Assembly: GCF_003350405.1 (NCBI RefSeq)
Contig: NZ_QQAW01000001.1
Location: 310,001-374,000 of the forward strand
Length of the DNA: 64,000 nt
DNA from: Gluconacetobacter liquefaciens
GTDB taxonomy: Bacteria; Pseudomonadota; Alphaproteobacteria; Acetobacterales; Acetobacteraceae
Direction: 5' to 3'
In this document: positions 55,814 through 64,000 of the stretch, in pieces
Layout of the letters: every line of letters starts with the position of its first letter
How positions within the stretch are numbered: position 1 is the first letter of the stretch
Made by a program: the position numbers and the translations under genes
The notes under the pieces: generated by a model
Database searches by the model: none
What the model was told of the DNA's origin: nothing
Seen by the model: only the letters and a program-made list of their open reading frames with translations

Positions 55814-56158
55814 TCAGGCCCCGCTGTCGGCCTTTTCGGCGGCATCGAGCGCCCGGGTGGAATAGACCGCGGCCGCGCCGGCGTTCAGCGCCACGGCCAC
55901 GCCCAGGGCTTCGGCGATCTCTTCCTTCGTGGCGCCGGCCTGTACGGCGGCCTTGGAATGGACCGCGATGCAGCCGTCGCAGCGGGTGGTCACGGCGACG
56001 GCCAGCGCGATCAGTTCGCGCGTCTTGGCGTCCAGCCGGTTGGTGGTCTTGGCGGCGTTGTCCAGCGTCGTCAGCCCTTCGACCGTGCCCGGTGAAAGGG
56101 TGGCGAAGGCGGGTACGGCCTGGCCGAGAAAGTGGCGGTAGGCGGACCAGTCGATCAT
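55814..56158 (-). CDS. Carboxymuconolactone decarboxylase/AhpD-family protein
   Basis: This 114-aa AhpD-like protein carries the redox pair CDGC in VAVTTRCDGCIAVHSKAAV, with the helix TKEEIAEALGVAVALNAGAA after it. AhpD-type members act as thiol reductants for peroxiredoxins or as related oxidoreductases. The ATG at 56158 was chosen because AAGGA lies eight bases upstream; an ATG at 56185 would add nine residues. It is divergent from zapE. Confidence 0.88.
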   Translation of the reverse strand: MIDWSAYRHFLGQAVPAFATLSPGTVEGLTTLDNAAKTTNRLDAKTRELIALAVAVTTRCDGCIAVHSKAAVQAGATKEEIAEALGVAVALNAGAAAVYSTRALDAAEKADSGA

Positions 56159-56290
56159 CACGATATATCCTTGATGTGTGGTCATGGACCGCGGCGGAGT
56201 TCACCAGATGGAGAGCAGGCCTGTCACGACACGGTTTGGCGAGTTCATGCCCTTGATGAGATGCGTTGCCGGCGCTATCGGCCATAGATC

Positions 56291-57478
56291 ATGGAATCCG
56301 CGCTGACAGCCTTTGCATCCGACCTGAACCTGCCCCCTGGCTCGGGGCCTCTGGCAGCGTACGAGGCGCGTGTGGCCGCCGGGCTGCTGTCCCGCGACCC
56401 CGAGCAGGCCAAGGCGGCCACGCGGCTGGACCGGCTGTGGCGGGAGCTGCCCGGCTATCACCCGGTGGTACGGCGGCCGAAACCCAAGGGCCTGTTCGGT
56501 GGCCTGAAAGCGCGGCTGGGCCTGGAAGGTGGCGCGCCGGAGGCTCCGCGTCCGCGCGGGGTCTACATGGTCGGGCAGGTCGGGCGCGGCAAGACCATGC
56601 TGATGGACCTGTTCTTCGAACTGGCGCCTGTCGAACACAAGATGCGGGTGCATTTCCACCGCTTCATGCAGGATGTGCACAAGCGGCTTCATGACATGAA
56701 GCGCGCGCATCCGGAACTGACCGACCCGATCCCGCCGCTGGCCCATGCCATCGCGCAGGAGGCCTGGCTGCTCTGTTTCGATGAATTCCAGGTGAACGAC
56801 ATCGCCGATGCGATGGTGCTGGGGCGCCTGTTCGAATATCTGTTCGCCGACGGCGTGGTCGTGGTCGCGACCTCGAACACCGAGCCACAGGACCTGTTCC
56901 AGAACCGGCCGGGGGCCGATGCCTTCCGGCCCTTCATCGCGATCATCCAGCGCGAGGTCGATACGGTGGTGCTGGACTCGCCGCGCGACTATCGGCGCGG
57001 TGGCATGCGCGGCATGACGACCTGGATCGTGCCGCCCGGCCCCGATGCGGTGCAGGAACTGGATTCGATCTTCATGCGCCTGGCCGACGGCGCCCCGATC
57101 CGCCCGGTGACGCTGGAGGTGATGGGCCGCAAGCTGGTGGCGACGGTCGCGGCCGGCCCGGTGGCGCGCTTTACCTTTGCCGATCTGTGCGGGCGGCCGT
57201 TGGGCGCGGGCGACTACCTGGCCCTGGCTACCCGTTTCCCGGCGCTGGTGCTTGAGGATATTCCCCGTCTGGGCCCCGATAATTTCGATGTCGCCCGCCG
57301 TTTCATCGTTCTGGTCGACACGCTGTACGAGCAGAAGGTGAAGCTGTTCGGCTCGGCCGAGGACCAGCCGGATGCGATCTACCAGAAGGGTGAAGGCGCG
57401 CAGGCGTTCGAACGCACGGCCTCGCGCCTGGAGGAGATGCAGAGTGCCGCCTATCTGGACCTGCCGCATCTCTCCTGA
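56291..57478 (+). CDS. zapE: AFG1/ZapE-family ATPase
   Basis: ZapE is a P-loop ATPase linked to Z-ring control and oxidative growth; the mitochondrial relative AFG1 helps turn over respiratory subunits. The 395-aa protein has Walker A GQVGRGKTMLMDLF, the conserved RVHFHRFMQDVHKRLH, Walker B LLCFDEFQVNDIADAM, sensor-like VVVATSNTEP and PFIAIIQREVD. In many alphaproteobacteria it lies near TCA/respiratory genes, as here (sdh upstream, odh downstream). Confidence 0.92.
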   Translation: MESALTAFASDLNLPPGSGPLAAYEARVAAGLLSRDPEQAKAATRLDRLWRELPGYHPVVRRPKPKGLFGGLKARLGLEGGAPEAPRPRGVYMVGQVGRGKTMLMDLFFELAPVEHKMRVHFHRFMQDVHKRLHDMKRAHPELTDPIPPLAHAIAQEAWLLCFDEFQVNDIADAMVLGRLFEYLFADGVVVVATSNTEPQDLFQNRPGADAFRPFIAIIQREVDTVVLDSPRDYRRGGMRGMTTWIVPPGPDAVQELDSIFMRLADGAPIRPVTLEVMGRKLVATVAAGPVARFTFADLCGRPLGAGDYLALATRFPALVLEDIPRLGPDNFDVARRFIVLVDTLYEQKVKLFGSAEDQPDAIYQKGEGAQAFERTASRLEEMQSAAYLDLPHLS

Positions 57479-58009
57479 TCCGGCGCGGGGAGCCGTTGGC
57501 CTGTTAAAATAGATGCAGGGTCTGCCTTTCTTTTCATCATTTCCAACGGGTGGGGCGTAGGGCCGTGGCGGCATGTTCCGGGCCCTACGCGCCGGATGCG
57601 CGGGCGGTGGCAGGGGGTGTTCGGCCTTCGGTGCGGACGTTCCCTTTCGTCACGGTATCGTGACGCATATGGCGGTGGTGTGAGCGGTGTGGCGGTAGGC
57701 AAGTGGTTCGCTCTTTGCTTGGGTATGGGCGGCCCTTCGGGTCGTCCGCCGGTTTTGCCGCCGTTGGGTGGGCTTTGCGTCTGGTCGCGGGTTCCGTACC
57801 CCGTCGTGCAGGCGGGTGGAAACGGAAAGGTGAGTATGCGTGCGAAGCAATCCTGACCGTGGTGAAAGATGGCGGCGGATGGCCGAAGGTGGCGTTAGGG
57901 TTGAGACGATAAACGGCTGGGGCCGGCATTCCGCCACGATTGGCGGTGATGGCTCAGGTCCGGATAATGACGTGGCCGGTCAGGTCATGAATGAGGAGAT
58001 GTCTTCAAG
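57479..58009 (+). promoter_or_regulatory. Gene-free 531-base region upstream of odhA
   Basis: No convincing gene. Structures seen are GCGTAGGGCC/GGCCCTACGC (57555-57564 with 57581-57590), CGTCAC/GTGACG (57648-57653 with 57660-57665, operator-like), and CCGCCA/TGGCGG around CGAT at about 57931-57946. GAGGAG before 58010 is the odhA ribosome site. It probably holds the odh promoter and a long 5' leader. Confidence 0.5.
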
Positions 58010-60877
58010 ATGGCGGGCGTAGATATCCTGTCGACCGCGTTCAGCGGAGCCAACACGGCCTATCTGGCCGACCTGTATGCTCGCTGGGCGGCGGATCCCG
58101 GCAGCGTCGATCCTTCTTTCGCATCGCTGTTCGCGGCGATGGACGAGGAAGGCGCTGCGATTTTGCATGACGCGGAAGGGGCCTCGTGGGCGCCGCGCCC
58201 GTCCAGCATCGATGGCGGCGACGTGGTGGCGGCTCCGGCCAAGGGCGCGCCCGTCTCGGCGGAGAGCCTGAATGCGGCGGCCGATGACAGCCTGCGCGCG
58301 ACGCAGCTGATCCGTGCCTATCGCGTGCGCGGCCACCTTGAGGCCCGGCTCGACCCGCTGGGGTTGCAGGTGCCGAAGCCCCATACCGATCTCGACCCCG
58401 AGACCTACGGGTTCGGCCCGAAGGATCTCGACCGCCCGATCTATCTGGGCAAGATCGTGGCCAGCCTGATCGGCAAGCAGACCGCGACGATCAACCAGGT
58501 GCTGGACGCGCTGCGCGCCGTCTATTGCGGGCCGATCGGCTCGGAATACATGCATGTGCAGGACCCCGAGCAGCGCAACTGGCTGCAGCAGCGGCTGGAA
58601 GGCGACAACTGGCGCGCCGGAGCCTCGGTCGAAGAAAAGAAACTGATCCTGAACCATCTGACCGAGGCCGAGGGTTTCGAGGCGTTCTGCCAGAAGCGCT
58701 ATGTCGGCACCAAGCGGTTCGGGCTGGAAGGCGAGGACGTCACCATTCCGGCGCTGCACGCGCTGATCGACCAGGTGGCGAAGCAGGGCGTGCGCACGGT
58801 GGCGATCGGCATGCCGCATCGCGGCCGCTTGAACACGCTGGTCAACATCGTGCGCAAGCCTTACACAGCCATCTTCAGCGAATTCGCCGGTGCCTCGTTC
58901 AAGCCGGACGACGTGCAGGGCTCGGGCGACGTCAAATACCATCTCGGCACCTCGACCGACGTGGATATCGACGGCAACCCGGTCCACATCTCTCTCCAGC
59001 CCAACCCGTCGCATCTGGAAGCCGTCGATCCGGTGGTGATCGGCAAGGTGCGCGCGGCCCAGGACGATGACGACCCGCATGTGCGCAGCCGCCATATGGC
59101 GGTGCTGATGCATGGCGATGCCGCTTTTGCCGGCCAGGGCCTGGTCTACGAGACCATGGCGATGTCGCAACTGATCGGTTATCGCACCGGCGGCACGGTC
59201 CATATCGTGGTGAACAACCAGATCGGGTTCACCACCGTTTCGGCCCATGCGTTCTCCGGCCTGTATTGCACGGACGTTGCCAAGGCGGTGCAGGCGCCGA
59301 TCCTGCACGTCAATGGCGACGAGCCCGAAGCCGTGATCTACTGCGCGCGTCTGGCGGCCGATTTCCGGCAGAAATTCGCGACCGACATCGTGCTGGACAT
59401 CGTCGGCTATCGCCGTCATGGCCATAACGAATCCGACGAGCCGTCCTTCACCCAGCCGACGATGTACAAGGCTATCGCCGCCCGGCCGACGGTGCGCACG
59501 CTCTATGCCGACCGTCTGGCGCGCGAAGGCGTGGTGAGCGAGGCCGATGCCACGGCGCAGTGGGATGCGTTCCACAACAAGCTGGAAGAAGCGTATCAGG
59601 CCGCGCAGACCTACAAGCCCAACAAGGCCGACTGGCTGGAAGGCGCCTGGACGGGCCTGAAGCCGCCGCCGGTGGGCAAGGTGGATGCCGAGCCGGCGAC
59701 CGGTATTTCGGTCGAGGCGCTGCGCAAGATCGGGGCCGCCATCAGCACCGCGCCGGCCGACTTCAACGTCAACCCGAAGATCGTGCGCCAGCTCAAGGCC
59801 AAGGCGACGATGTTCGAGACCGGCGAAGGTATCGACTGGGCGACGGGCGAGGCCCTGGGCTTCGGTTCGCTGCTGCTGGAGAAGCATCGCGTCCGCCTGT
59901 CGGGCGAGGATTGCCAGCGCGGCACCTTCAGCCAGCGTCATGCGGTGCTGACCGACCAGGTCAACCAGAACACCTATGCGCCGCTGAACAATATCGACCC
60001 GGCGCAGGGCGTGTTCGAGGTCTATAACTCGCTGCTGTCCGAATTCGGCGTGCTGGGCTTCGAATATGGCTACTCGCTGGCCGATCCGAACGCGCTGGTG
60101 CTGTGGGAAGGTCAGTTCGGTGACTTCGCCAACGGTGCGCAGGTCATCATCGACCAGTTCATCGCGTCGGGCGAGACCAAGTGGCTGCGCATGTCGGGCC
60201 TCGTGCTGCTGCTGCCGCACGGCTATGAAGGCCAGGGTCCGGAACATTCCTCGGCCCGTCTGGAACGTTATCTCCAGCTCTGCGCCGAGAACAACATGCG
60301 GGTGTGCAACATCACCACGCCGGCGAACTATTTCCACGCCCTGCGCCGCCAGCTGAAGATGGATTACCGCAAGCCGCTGGTGATCATGACGCCGAAATCG
60401 CTGCTGCGTCATCGTCTCGCGGTGTCCAACCTCGAGGAATTCGCGTCGGGCACCACGTTCCGTCCGGTCATCGGCGAGATCGATCCGATCGCGTCGGGCG
60501 ACAAGGTGGAGCGGGTCGTGATCTGCTCGGGCAAGGTCTATTACGACCTGCTGGCCGAGCGGCGCGAGCGTGGGCTGGACAAGGTCGCGATCCTGCGGCT
60601 GGAGCAGTTCTATCCCTTCCCGGAAAAGCTGCTGGCCGAACAGCTTGCGCTGTATCCCAAGGCCCAGGTGATCTGGTGCCAGGAAGAGCCCGAGAACATG
60701 GGGGGATGGACCTTCGTCGATCGCCTGATCGAGGGTGTGATGGGCAAGGTGGGCCGCAAGGGCGGGCGTCCGACTTATGTCGGCCGCGTCGCGGCCGCCA
60801 GCCCGGCCACGGGTCTGGCCCGCGTGCATGCCAGCGAACAGGCGGCCCTGGTCGCCAGCGCGCTGGGCGTGGCCTGA
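58010..60877 (+). CDS. odhA: 2-oxoglutarate dehydrogenase E1 component
   Basis: OdhA (SucA) is the thiamine-diphosphate enzyme that decarboxylates 2-oxoglutarate. The 955-aa protein begins with the E2-binding-type N-terminus (FSGANTAYLADLYARWAADP), then VRGHLEARLDPLG, the ThDP core VAIGMPHRGRLNTLVN, HVVVNNQIGFTT-like VHIVVNNQIGFTTVSAHAFS, and the C-terminal transketolase domain (QRHAVLTDQVNQ, LPHGYEGQGPEHSSARLERY). It is followed by odhB after two hairpins, forming odhA-odhB-lpd. Confidence 0.97.
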   Translation: MAGVDILSTAFSGANTAYLADLYARWAADPGSVDPSFASLFAAMDEEGAAILHDAEGASWAPRPSSIDGGDVVAAPAKGAPVSAESLNAAADDSLRATQLIRAYRVRGHLEARLDPLGLQVPKPHTDLDPETYGFGPKDLDRPIYLGKIVASLIGKQTATINQVLDALRAVYCGPIGSEYMHVQDPEQRNWLQQRLEGDNWRAGASVEEKKLILNHLTEAEGFEAFCQKRYVGTKRFGLEGEDVTIPALHALIDQVAKQGVRTVAIGMPHRGRLNTLVNIVRKPYTAIFSEFAGASFKPDDVQGSGDVKYHLGTSTDVDIDGNPVHISLQPNPSHLEAVDPVVIGKVRAAQDDDDPHVRSRHMAVLMHGDAAFAGQGLVYETMAMSQLIGYRTGGTVHIVVNNQIGFTTVSAHAFSGLYCTDVAKAVQAPILHVNGDEPEAVIYCARLAADFRQKFATDIVLDIVGYRRHGHNESDEPSFTQPTMYKAIAARPTVRTLYADRLAREGVVSEADATAQWDAFHNKLEEAYQAAQTYKPNKADWLEGAWTGLKPPPVGKVDAEPATGISVEALRKIGAAISTAPADFNVNPKIVRQLKAKATMFETGEGIDWATGEALGFGSLLLEKHRVRLSGEDCQRGTFSQRHAVLTDQVNQNTYAPLNNIDPAQGVFEVYNSLLSEFGVLGFEYGYSLADPNALVLWEGQFGDFANGAQVIIDQFIASGETKWLRMSGLVLLLPHGYEGQGPEHSSARLERYLQLCAENNMRVCNITTPANYFHALRRQLKMDYRKPLVIMTPKSLLRHRLAVSNLEEFASGTTFRPVIGEIDPIASGDKVERVVICSGKVYYDLLAERRERGLDKVAILRLEQFYPFPEKLLAEQLALYPKAQVIWCQEEPENMGGWTFVDRLIEGVMGKVGRKGGRPTYVGRVAAASPATGLARVHASEQAALVASALGVA

Positions 60878-60882
60878 GGGTG

Positions 60883-60942
60883 CGTCCCGGCTGGCGGGCC
60901 GGGACGTTTGCAGGTCGGCCGGCGCGGTCTTTTCGCGCCGGC
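60883..60942 (+). promoter_or_regulatory. Two hairpins between odhA and odhB
   Basis: CGTCCCGGC/GCCGGGACG (60883-60906) and GCCGGCGCG/CGCGCCGGC (60918-60942), each a perfect 9-bp stem. The second is not followed by a T-run on the plus strand. They may set relative amounts of E1 and E2 or protect mRNA ends (inference). Confidence 0.6.
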
Positions 60943-61056
60943 TTCAGTCTGGTTATGTTGAGAATACACAAGCCGGCAGACGACGGGTGGGGGGCATGGA
61001 AGGCCGTGCCCCATTCCAGCACGCGGATCTGACCGGCAGAGGGAATGGAAAGAAAG

Positions 61057-62316
61057 ATGTCTGCCGAGATCAAGGTTCCGACACTGGGCGAGAGCGTGAC
61101 GACCGCCACGATTGCCAAGTGGCTGAAGAATCCGGGTGACAGCGTCGCCGCCGACGAACCGGTGGTGGAGCTGGAGACCGACAAGGTCAGCGTCGAGGTC
61201 GCAGCACCCGAAGCCGGCGTGCTGGGGCCGCAACTCGTCGCCGAAGGCGCCGAGGTCGAGGTCGGGACCATCCTGGCGTCGGTCGAGGCCGGCAGGGGCA
61301 CCCCCAAGGCAGCTGCACCCGCCAAGGCCCCCGAGGCCCCGAAGGCTCCGGCCGGCGTGCAGGCCCAGCCGGTCGCCGCAGGCCCGGTCGCGCGTCCCGC
61401 GACCCCGCCCTCCGATGTCGCGGCGCAGGGTGCGGCCCATGCCCCGATGCCTTCGGCGCAGAAGATGATGGCCGAGAAGGGTATCTCGACCGCCGAGATC
61501 GGCACCGGCACGGGCAAGGACGGTCGCGTGACCAAGGGTGACGTGCTGTCGTTCCTGGCCCAGCCGCCGGTGGCCAAGGCTGCTGCCGCCCCCGCCACGC
61601 CGCGCACCGACGATCCGCGCGAGGAACGGGTGAAGATGACCCGCCTGCGCCGGACCATTGCCCGCCGCCTGAAGGACGCCCAGAACACCGCGGCCCTGCT
61701 GACCACCTTCAACGAGGTGGACATGACGGCGGTGAAGGAACTGCGCGCCGAATATCGCGACGCCTTCGAAAAGAAGCATGGCGGCACCAAGCTGGGCTTC
61801 ATGTCGATCTTCGCCAAGGCGGTGATGGCGGCGCTGAAGGAATTCCCGGCGGTCAACGCCGAGATCGACGGCGACGACATCATCTATCGCGAGTTCGTCA
61901 ATCTCGGCATCGCGGTCGGCGGGCCGAACGGGCTGGTCGTGCCGGTGATCCGCGACGCGGAGAAGCTGAGCTTCGCCGGGATCGAGAGCGCGATCGCCGG
62001 CTTCGGCAAGCGCGCGCGCGACGGATCGCTGAAGCTGGACGAACTGTCGGGCGGCACGTTCTCGATCACCAATGGCGGCATCTACGGCTCGCTGATGTCG
62101 ACGCCGATCATCAACGCGCCGCAGTCGGCCATCCTGGGCATGCACGCCATCGTGGATCGTCCGATGGCCGTGAACGGGCAGGTCGTGATCCGGCCGATGA
62201 TGTATATCGCCCTGACCTACGATCACCGCATCGTCGACGGCAAGGAAGCCGTCAGCTTCCTGGTGCGCGTGAAGCAGAACGTGGAAGACCCGCGCCGTCT
62301 GCTGCTCGAGGTCTGA
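61057..62316 (+). CDS. odhB: Dihydrolipoyllysine succinyltransferase (OGDH E2)
   Basis: OdhB (SucB) forms the OGDH core and transfers succinyl groups to CoA. The 419-aa protein has an N-terminal lipoyl domain (about 2-77, lipoyl-lysine 43 in ETDKVSVEV), an Ala/Pro linker, the E1/E3-binding peripheral domain (about 130-165: [20 protein letters not shown]) and the acyltransferase domain (about 190-419) ending with the catalytic [12 protein letters not shown]. The ATG at 61057 was preferred to 61045 because GGAAAG precedes it. Its lipoyl domain is nearly identical to that fused to Lpd downstream. Confidence 0.95.
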   Translation: MSAEIKVPTLGESVTTATIAKWLKNPGDSVAADEPVVELETDKVSVEVAAPEAGVLGPQLVAEGAEVEVGTILASVEAGRGTPKAAAPAKAPEAPKAPAGVQAQPVAAGPVARPATPPSDVAAQGAAHAPMPSAQKMMAEKGISTAEIGTGTGKDGRVTKGDVLSFLAQPPVAKAAAAPATPRTDDPREERVKMTRLRRTIARRLKDAQNTAALLTTFNEVDMTAVKELRAEYRDAFEKKHGGTKLGFMSIFAKAVMAALKEFPAVNAEIDGDDIIYREFVNLGIAVGGPNGLVVPVIRDAEKLSFAGIESAIAGFGKRARDGSLKLDELSGGTFSITNGGIYGSLMSTPIINAPQSAILGMHAIVDRPMAVNGQVVIRPMMYIALTYDHRIVDGKEAVSFLVRVKQNVEDPRRLLLEV

Positions 62317-62389
62317 TGCGCCGGGGCGGACCGGGCTTTCGGCCTGGTCCGCCGATCTGATTCCGACGCAGCGAACGCAGGACAAGAAG

Positions 62390-64000
62390 ATGACCATTGA
62401 AATCAAGGTGCCGACTCTCGGCGAGAGCGTGACGACGGCCACGATCGGCAAGTGGCTGAAGCAGCCGGGTGACAGCGTTGCCGCCGACGAGCCGGTGGTG
62501 GAACTGGAGACCGACAAGGTCAGCGTCGAGGTCGCCGCGCCGTCGGCCGGCCGTCTGGGCGCGCATGCCGTGGCCGAGGGCGACGAAGTGGCCGTCGGAG
62601 CCGTGCTGACCACCGTCGAAGACGGTGCGGGTGCCGCCCCGGCGAAGCCCGCCGCCGCCAAGCCCGCCCCGGCGGCGAAGCCTGCCGAGGCCAAGGCCGC
62701 GCCGGCTCCCGCTCCCGCCGCTCCGGCGGTCGCCCCTCCGGCCGAGACCGATTACGATGTGATCGTCATCGGTGCCGGCCCCGGCGGTTATGTCTGCGCC
62801 ATCCGCGCGGCGCAGCTTGGCTTCAAGGTCGCCTGCGTCGAGAAGCGCGCGACGCTGGGCGGCACCTGCTTGAATGTCGGCTGTATTCCTTCCAAGGCGC
62901 TGCTGCAATCGTCCGAGAATTTCCATGCCGCCGGCCATGATTACGCGGGACATGGTATTCTGATCGACAGCGTCAAGCTGGATCTGAAGCGGATGATGGC
63001 GCGCAAGGCCGAGGTGGTCGATGCCAACGTCAAGGGCGTCGAGTTCCTGTTCAAGAAGAACAAGGTTACCTGGCTAAAGGGCTTCGGCAAGCTGGAAGGC
63101 ACCGGCCGCATCACCGTTGACGGCAAGCCGGTAACGGCGAAGCATATCGTGATCGCCAGCGGCAGCGACAGCGCGGGCCTGCCGGGCGTCGAGGTCGATG
63201 AGAAAGTCGTCGTCACCTCGACCGGCGCGCTGGAACTGTCGGCCGTGCCGAAGAAGCTGGTCGTCATCGGCGGCGGCGTGATCGGCCTGGAACTGGGTAG
63301 CGTGTGGCACCGTCTGGGCGCCGAGGTCACGGTGGTCGAATATCTCGACCGTCTGGTGCCGGGCACGGATGGCGAGATCGCCAAGCAGTTCCAGCGCATC
63401 CTCACCAAGCAGGGCCTCCAGTTCAAGCTGGGCCACAAGGTCACCAAGGCCGAGAAGACCGGCAAGGGCGTGACGCTGACCGTCGAGCCGGCGGCCGGTG
63501 GCGCTGCCGAGACGCTGGATGCCGACATCGTGCTGCTGGCGATCGGCCGCACCGCTGCCAGCAAGGGCATGGGCCTGGAAGAAGCCGGCGTGGCGCTGGA
63601 CAAGCGCGGCCGCGTCGTCACCGACGCGCATTACGCGACCAATGTGCCGGGCGTGTATGCGATCGGCGACGTGATTGCCGGCCCGATGCTGGCGCACAAG
63701 GCCGAGGATGAGGGCGTTGCCATCGCCGAGATCCTGGCCGGCCAGGCAGGCCATGTGAATTACGATGCCATCCCCGGCGTCGTCTACACCTGGCCCGAGG
63801 TCGCGACCGTCGGCCGCACCGAGGAAGACCTGAAGGGCGCCGGCGTCGCCTACAAGACCGGCAAGTTCCCCTTCACCGCCAACGGCCGCGCCCGCGCCAT
63901 GGGCATGACCGACGGCTTCGTGAAGGTGCTGGCCGATGCCACCACCGACAAGGTGCTGGGTGTGCATATCATCGGCCCCGGTGCCGGCGAACTGATCGCC
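62390..64000 (+). CDS. lpd: Lipoyl-domain dihydrolipoamide dehydrogenase (E3), C-terminus cut by window end
   Basis: The ATG at 62390 opens a frame that runs to the window end without a stop (537 codons seen). Residues about 1-77 are a lipoyl domain (lysine 43 in ETDKVSVEV), followed by an Ala/Pro/Lys-rich linker, and from about 122 a flavoprotein disulfide reductase: FAD motif [20 protein letters not shown], redox Cys pair in [19 protein letters not shown] motif [15 protein letters not shown], and FAD-binding [21 protein letters not shown]3 reoxidises dihydrolipoamide of the OGDH complex. Fused lipoyl-E3 forms exist in other bacteria. The dimerisation domain is incomplete here. Confidence 0.95.
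   Translation, partial: MTIEIKVPTLGESVTTATIGKWLKQPGDSVAADEPVVELETDKVSVEVAAPSAGRLGAHAVAEGDEVAVGAVLTTVEDGAGAAPAKPAAAKPAPAAKPAEAKAAPAPAPAAPAVAPPAETDYDVIVIGAGPGGYVCAIRAAQLGFKVACVEKRATLGGTCLNVGCIPSKALLQSSENFHAAGHDYAGHGILIDSVKLDLKRMMARKAEVVDANVKGVEFLFKKNKVTWLKGFGKLEGTGRITVDGKPVTAKHIVIASGSDSAGLPGVEVDEKVVVTSTGALELSAVPKKLVVIGGGVIGLELGSVWHRLGAEVTVVEYLDRLVPGTDGEIAKQFQRILTKQGLQFKLGHKVTKAEKTGKGVTLTVEPAAGGAAETLDADIVLLAIGRTAASKGMGLEEAGVALDKRGRVVTDAHYATNVPGVYAIGDVIAGPMLAHKAEDEGVAIAEILAGQAGHVNYDAIPGVVYTWPEVATVGRTEEDLKGAGVAYKTGKFPFTANGRARAMGMTDGFVKVLADATTDKVLGVHIIGPGAGELIA

Noticed and set aside
57980-60829. 949-codon open frame antisense to odhA
   Set aside because: Mirror frame only; covers the odhA coding region and its ribosome site.

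Overview
This 64 kb window is ordinary chromosome of a GC-rich alphaproteobacterium, most likely an acetic acid bacterium (Acetobacteraceae, Gluconacetobacter/Komagataeibacter-like). That assignment is inferred from the gene content (sdhCDAB, odhA-odhB-lpd, acnA, ccmAB, a MucR/Fur/OlsB/Lnt block, a TonB-ExbB-ExbD-ExbD-TPR operon), from Fur and MucR variants typical of alphaproteobacteria, and from dense coding with many ATGA/GTGA overlaps. I saw no rRNA, complete tRNA, CRISPR array, prophage or transposase gene. Both ends are cut inside genes: ccmB at the left, a lipoyl-domain dihydrolipoamide dehydrogenase at the right.

Layout. 1-7.2 kb: ccmBA leftward; acnA, a polar amino-acid ABC transporter (ATPase plus a fused binding-protein/permease) and a LysR regulator rightward. 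7.3-10.2 kb: a leftward three-gene cluster of unknown function, in which a membrane-anchored ClpB-type AAA+ ATPase sits between two single-pass envelope proteins. 10.3-21.2 kb: the transcription/translation block rimP-nusA-ylxR-infB-rbfA, then truB-rpsO-pnp, split by an inverted MCE-domain gene and a T-rich palindromic repeat. 21.3-30.7 kb: a nitronate monooxygenase-like enzyme, rph-rdgB leftward, hrcA without grpE, an aldo/keto reductase, PBP1A, and prfB with a programmed +1 frameshift. 31.2-35.3 kb: the TonB/ExbB/ExbD/ExbD/TPR operon behind a 530-base leader. 35.5-38.0 kb: an OmpR/EnvZ-type two-component pair whose kinase gene is flanked by copies of a short inverted-repeat element. 38.1-46.4 kb: a secreted beta-propeller, nfuA, a nitroreductase, tsaB, rimI, a TusA-like gene, mucR, and the overlapping fur-olsB-lnt run, then an XRE regulator. 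46.4-52.0 kb: a phosphatase, sdhCDAB and asd, all leftward. 52.4-57.5 kb: zwf, small envelope proteins, a 2-oxoglutarate dioxygenase, a CMD-family protein and zapE. 58.0-64 kb: odhA-odhB-lpd.

The genes join into a few themes. acnA, sdhCDAB and odhA-odhB-lpd supply much of the TCA cycle, and zwf opens the pentose phosphate pathway. ccmAB, nfuA, fur and the TonB system serve iron, heme and Fe-S biology. The rimP-to-pnp region is the ribosome and RNA-processing core. PBP1A, lnt, olsB and the MCE protein act on the envelope.

Points most worth a second look: the unassigned AAA+ membrane module; the repeat elements around the sensor kinase; the T-rich palindrome shared by 7.2 and 16.3 kb; the terminator-like hairpin abutting the rimP start; the transporter ATPase with no ATG/GTG/TTG ahead of its conserved N-terminus; the RF2 frameshift site; and the near-duplicate lipoyl domains of odhB and lpd. 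Functions are assigned from motifs read by eye; no database search was run.
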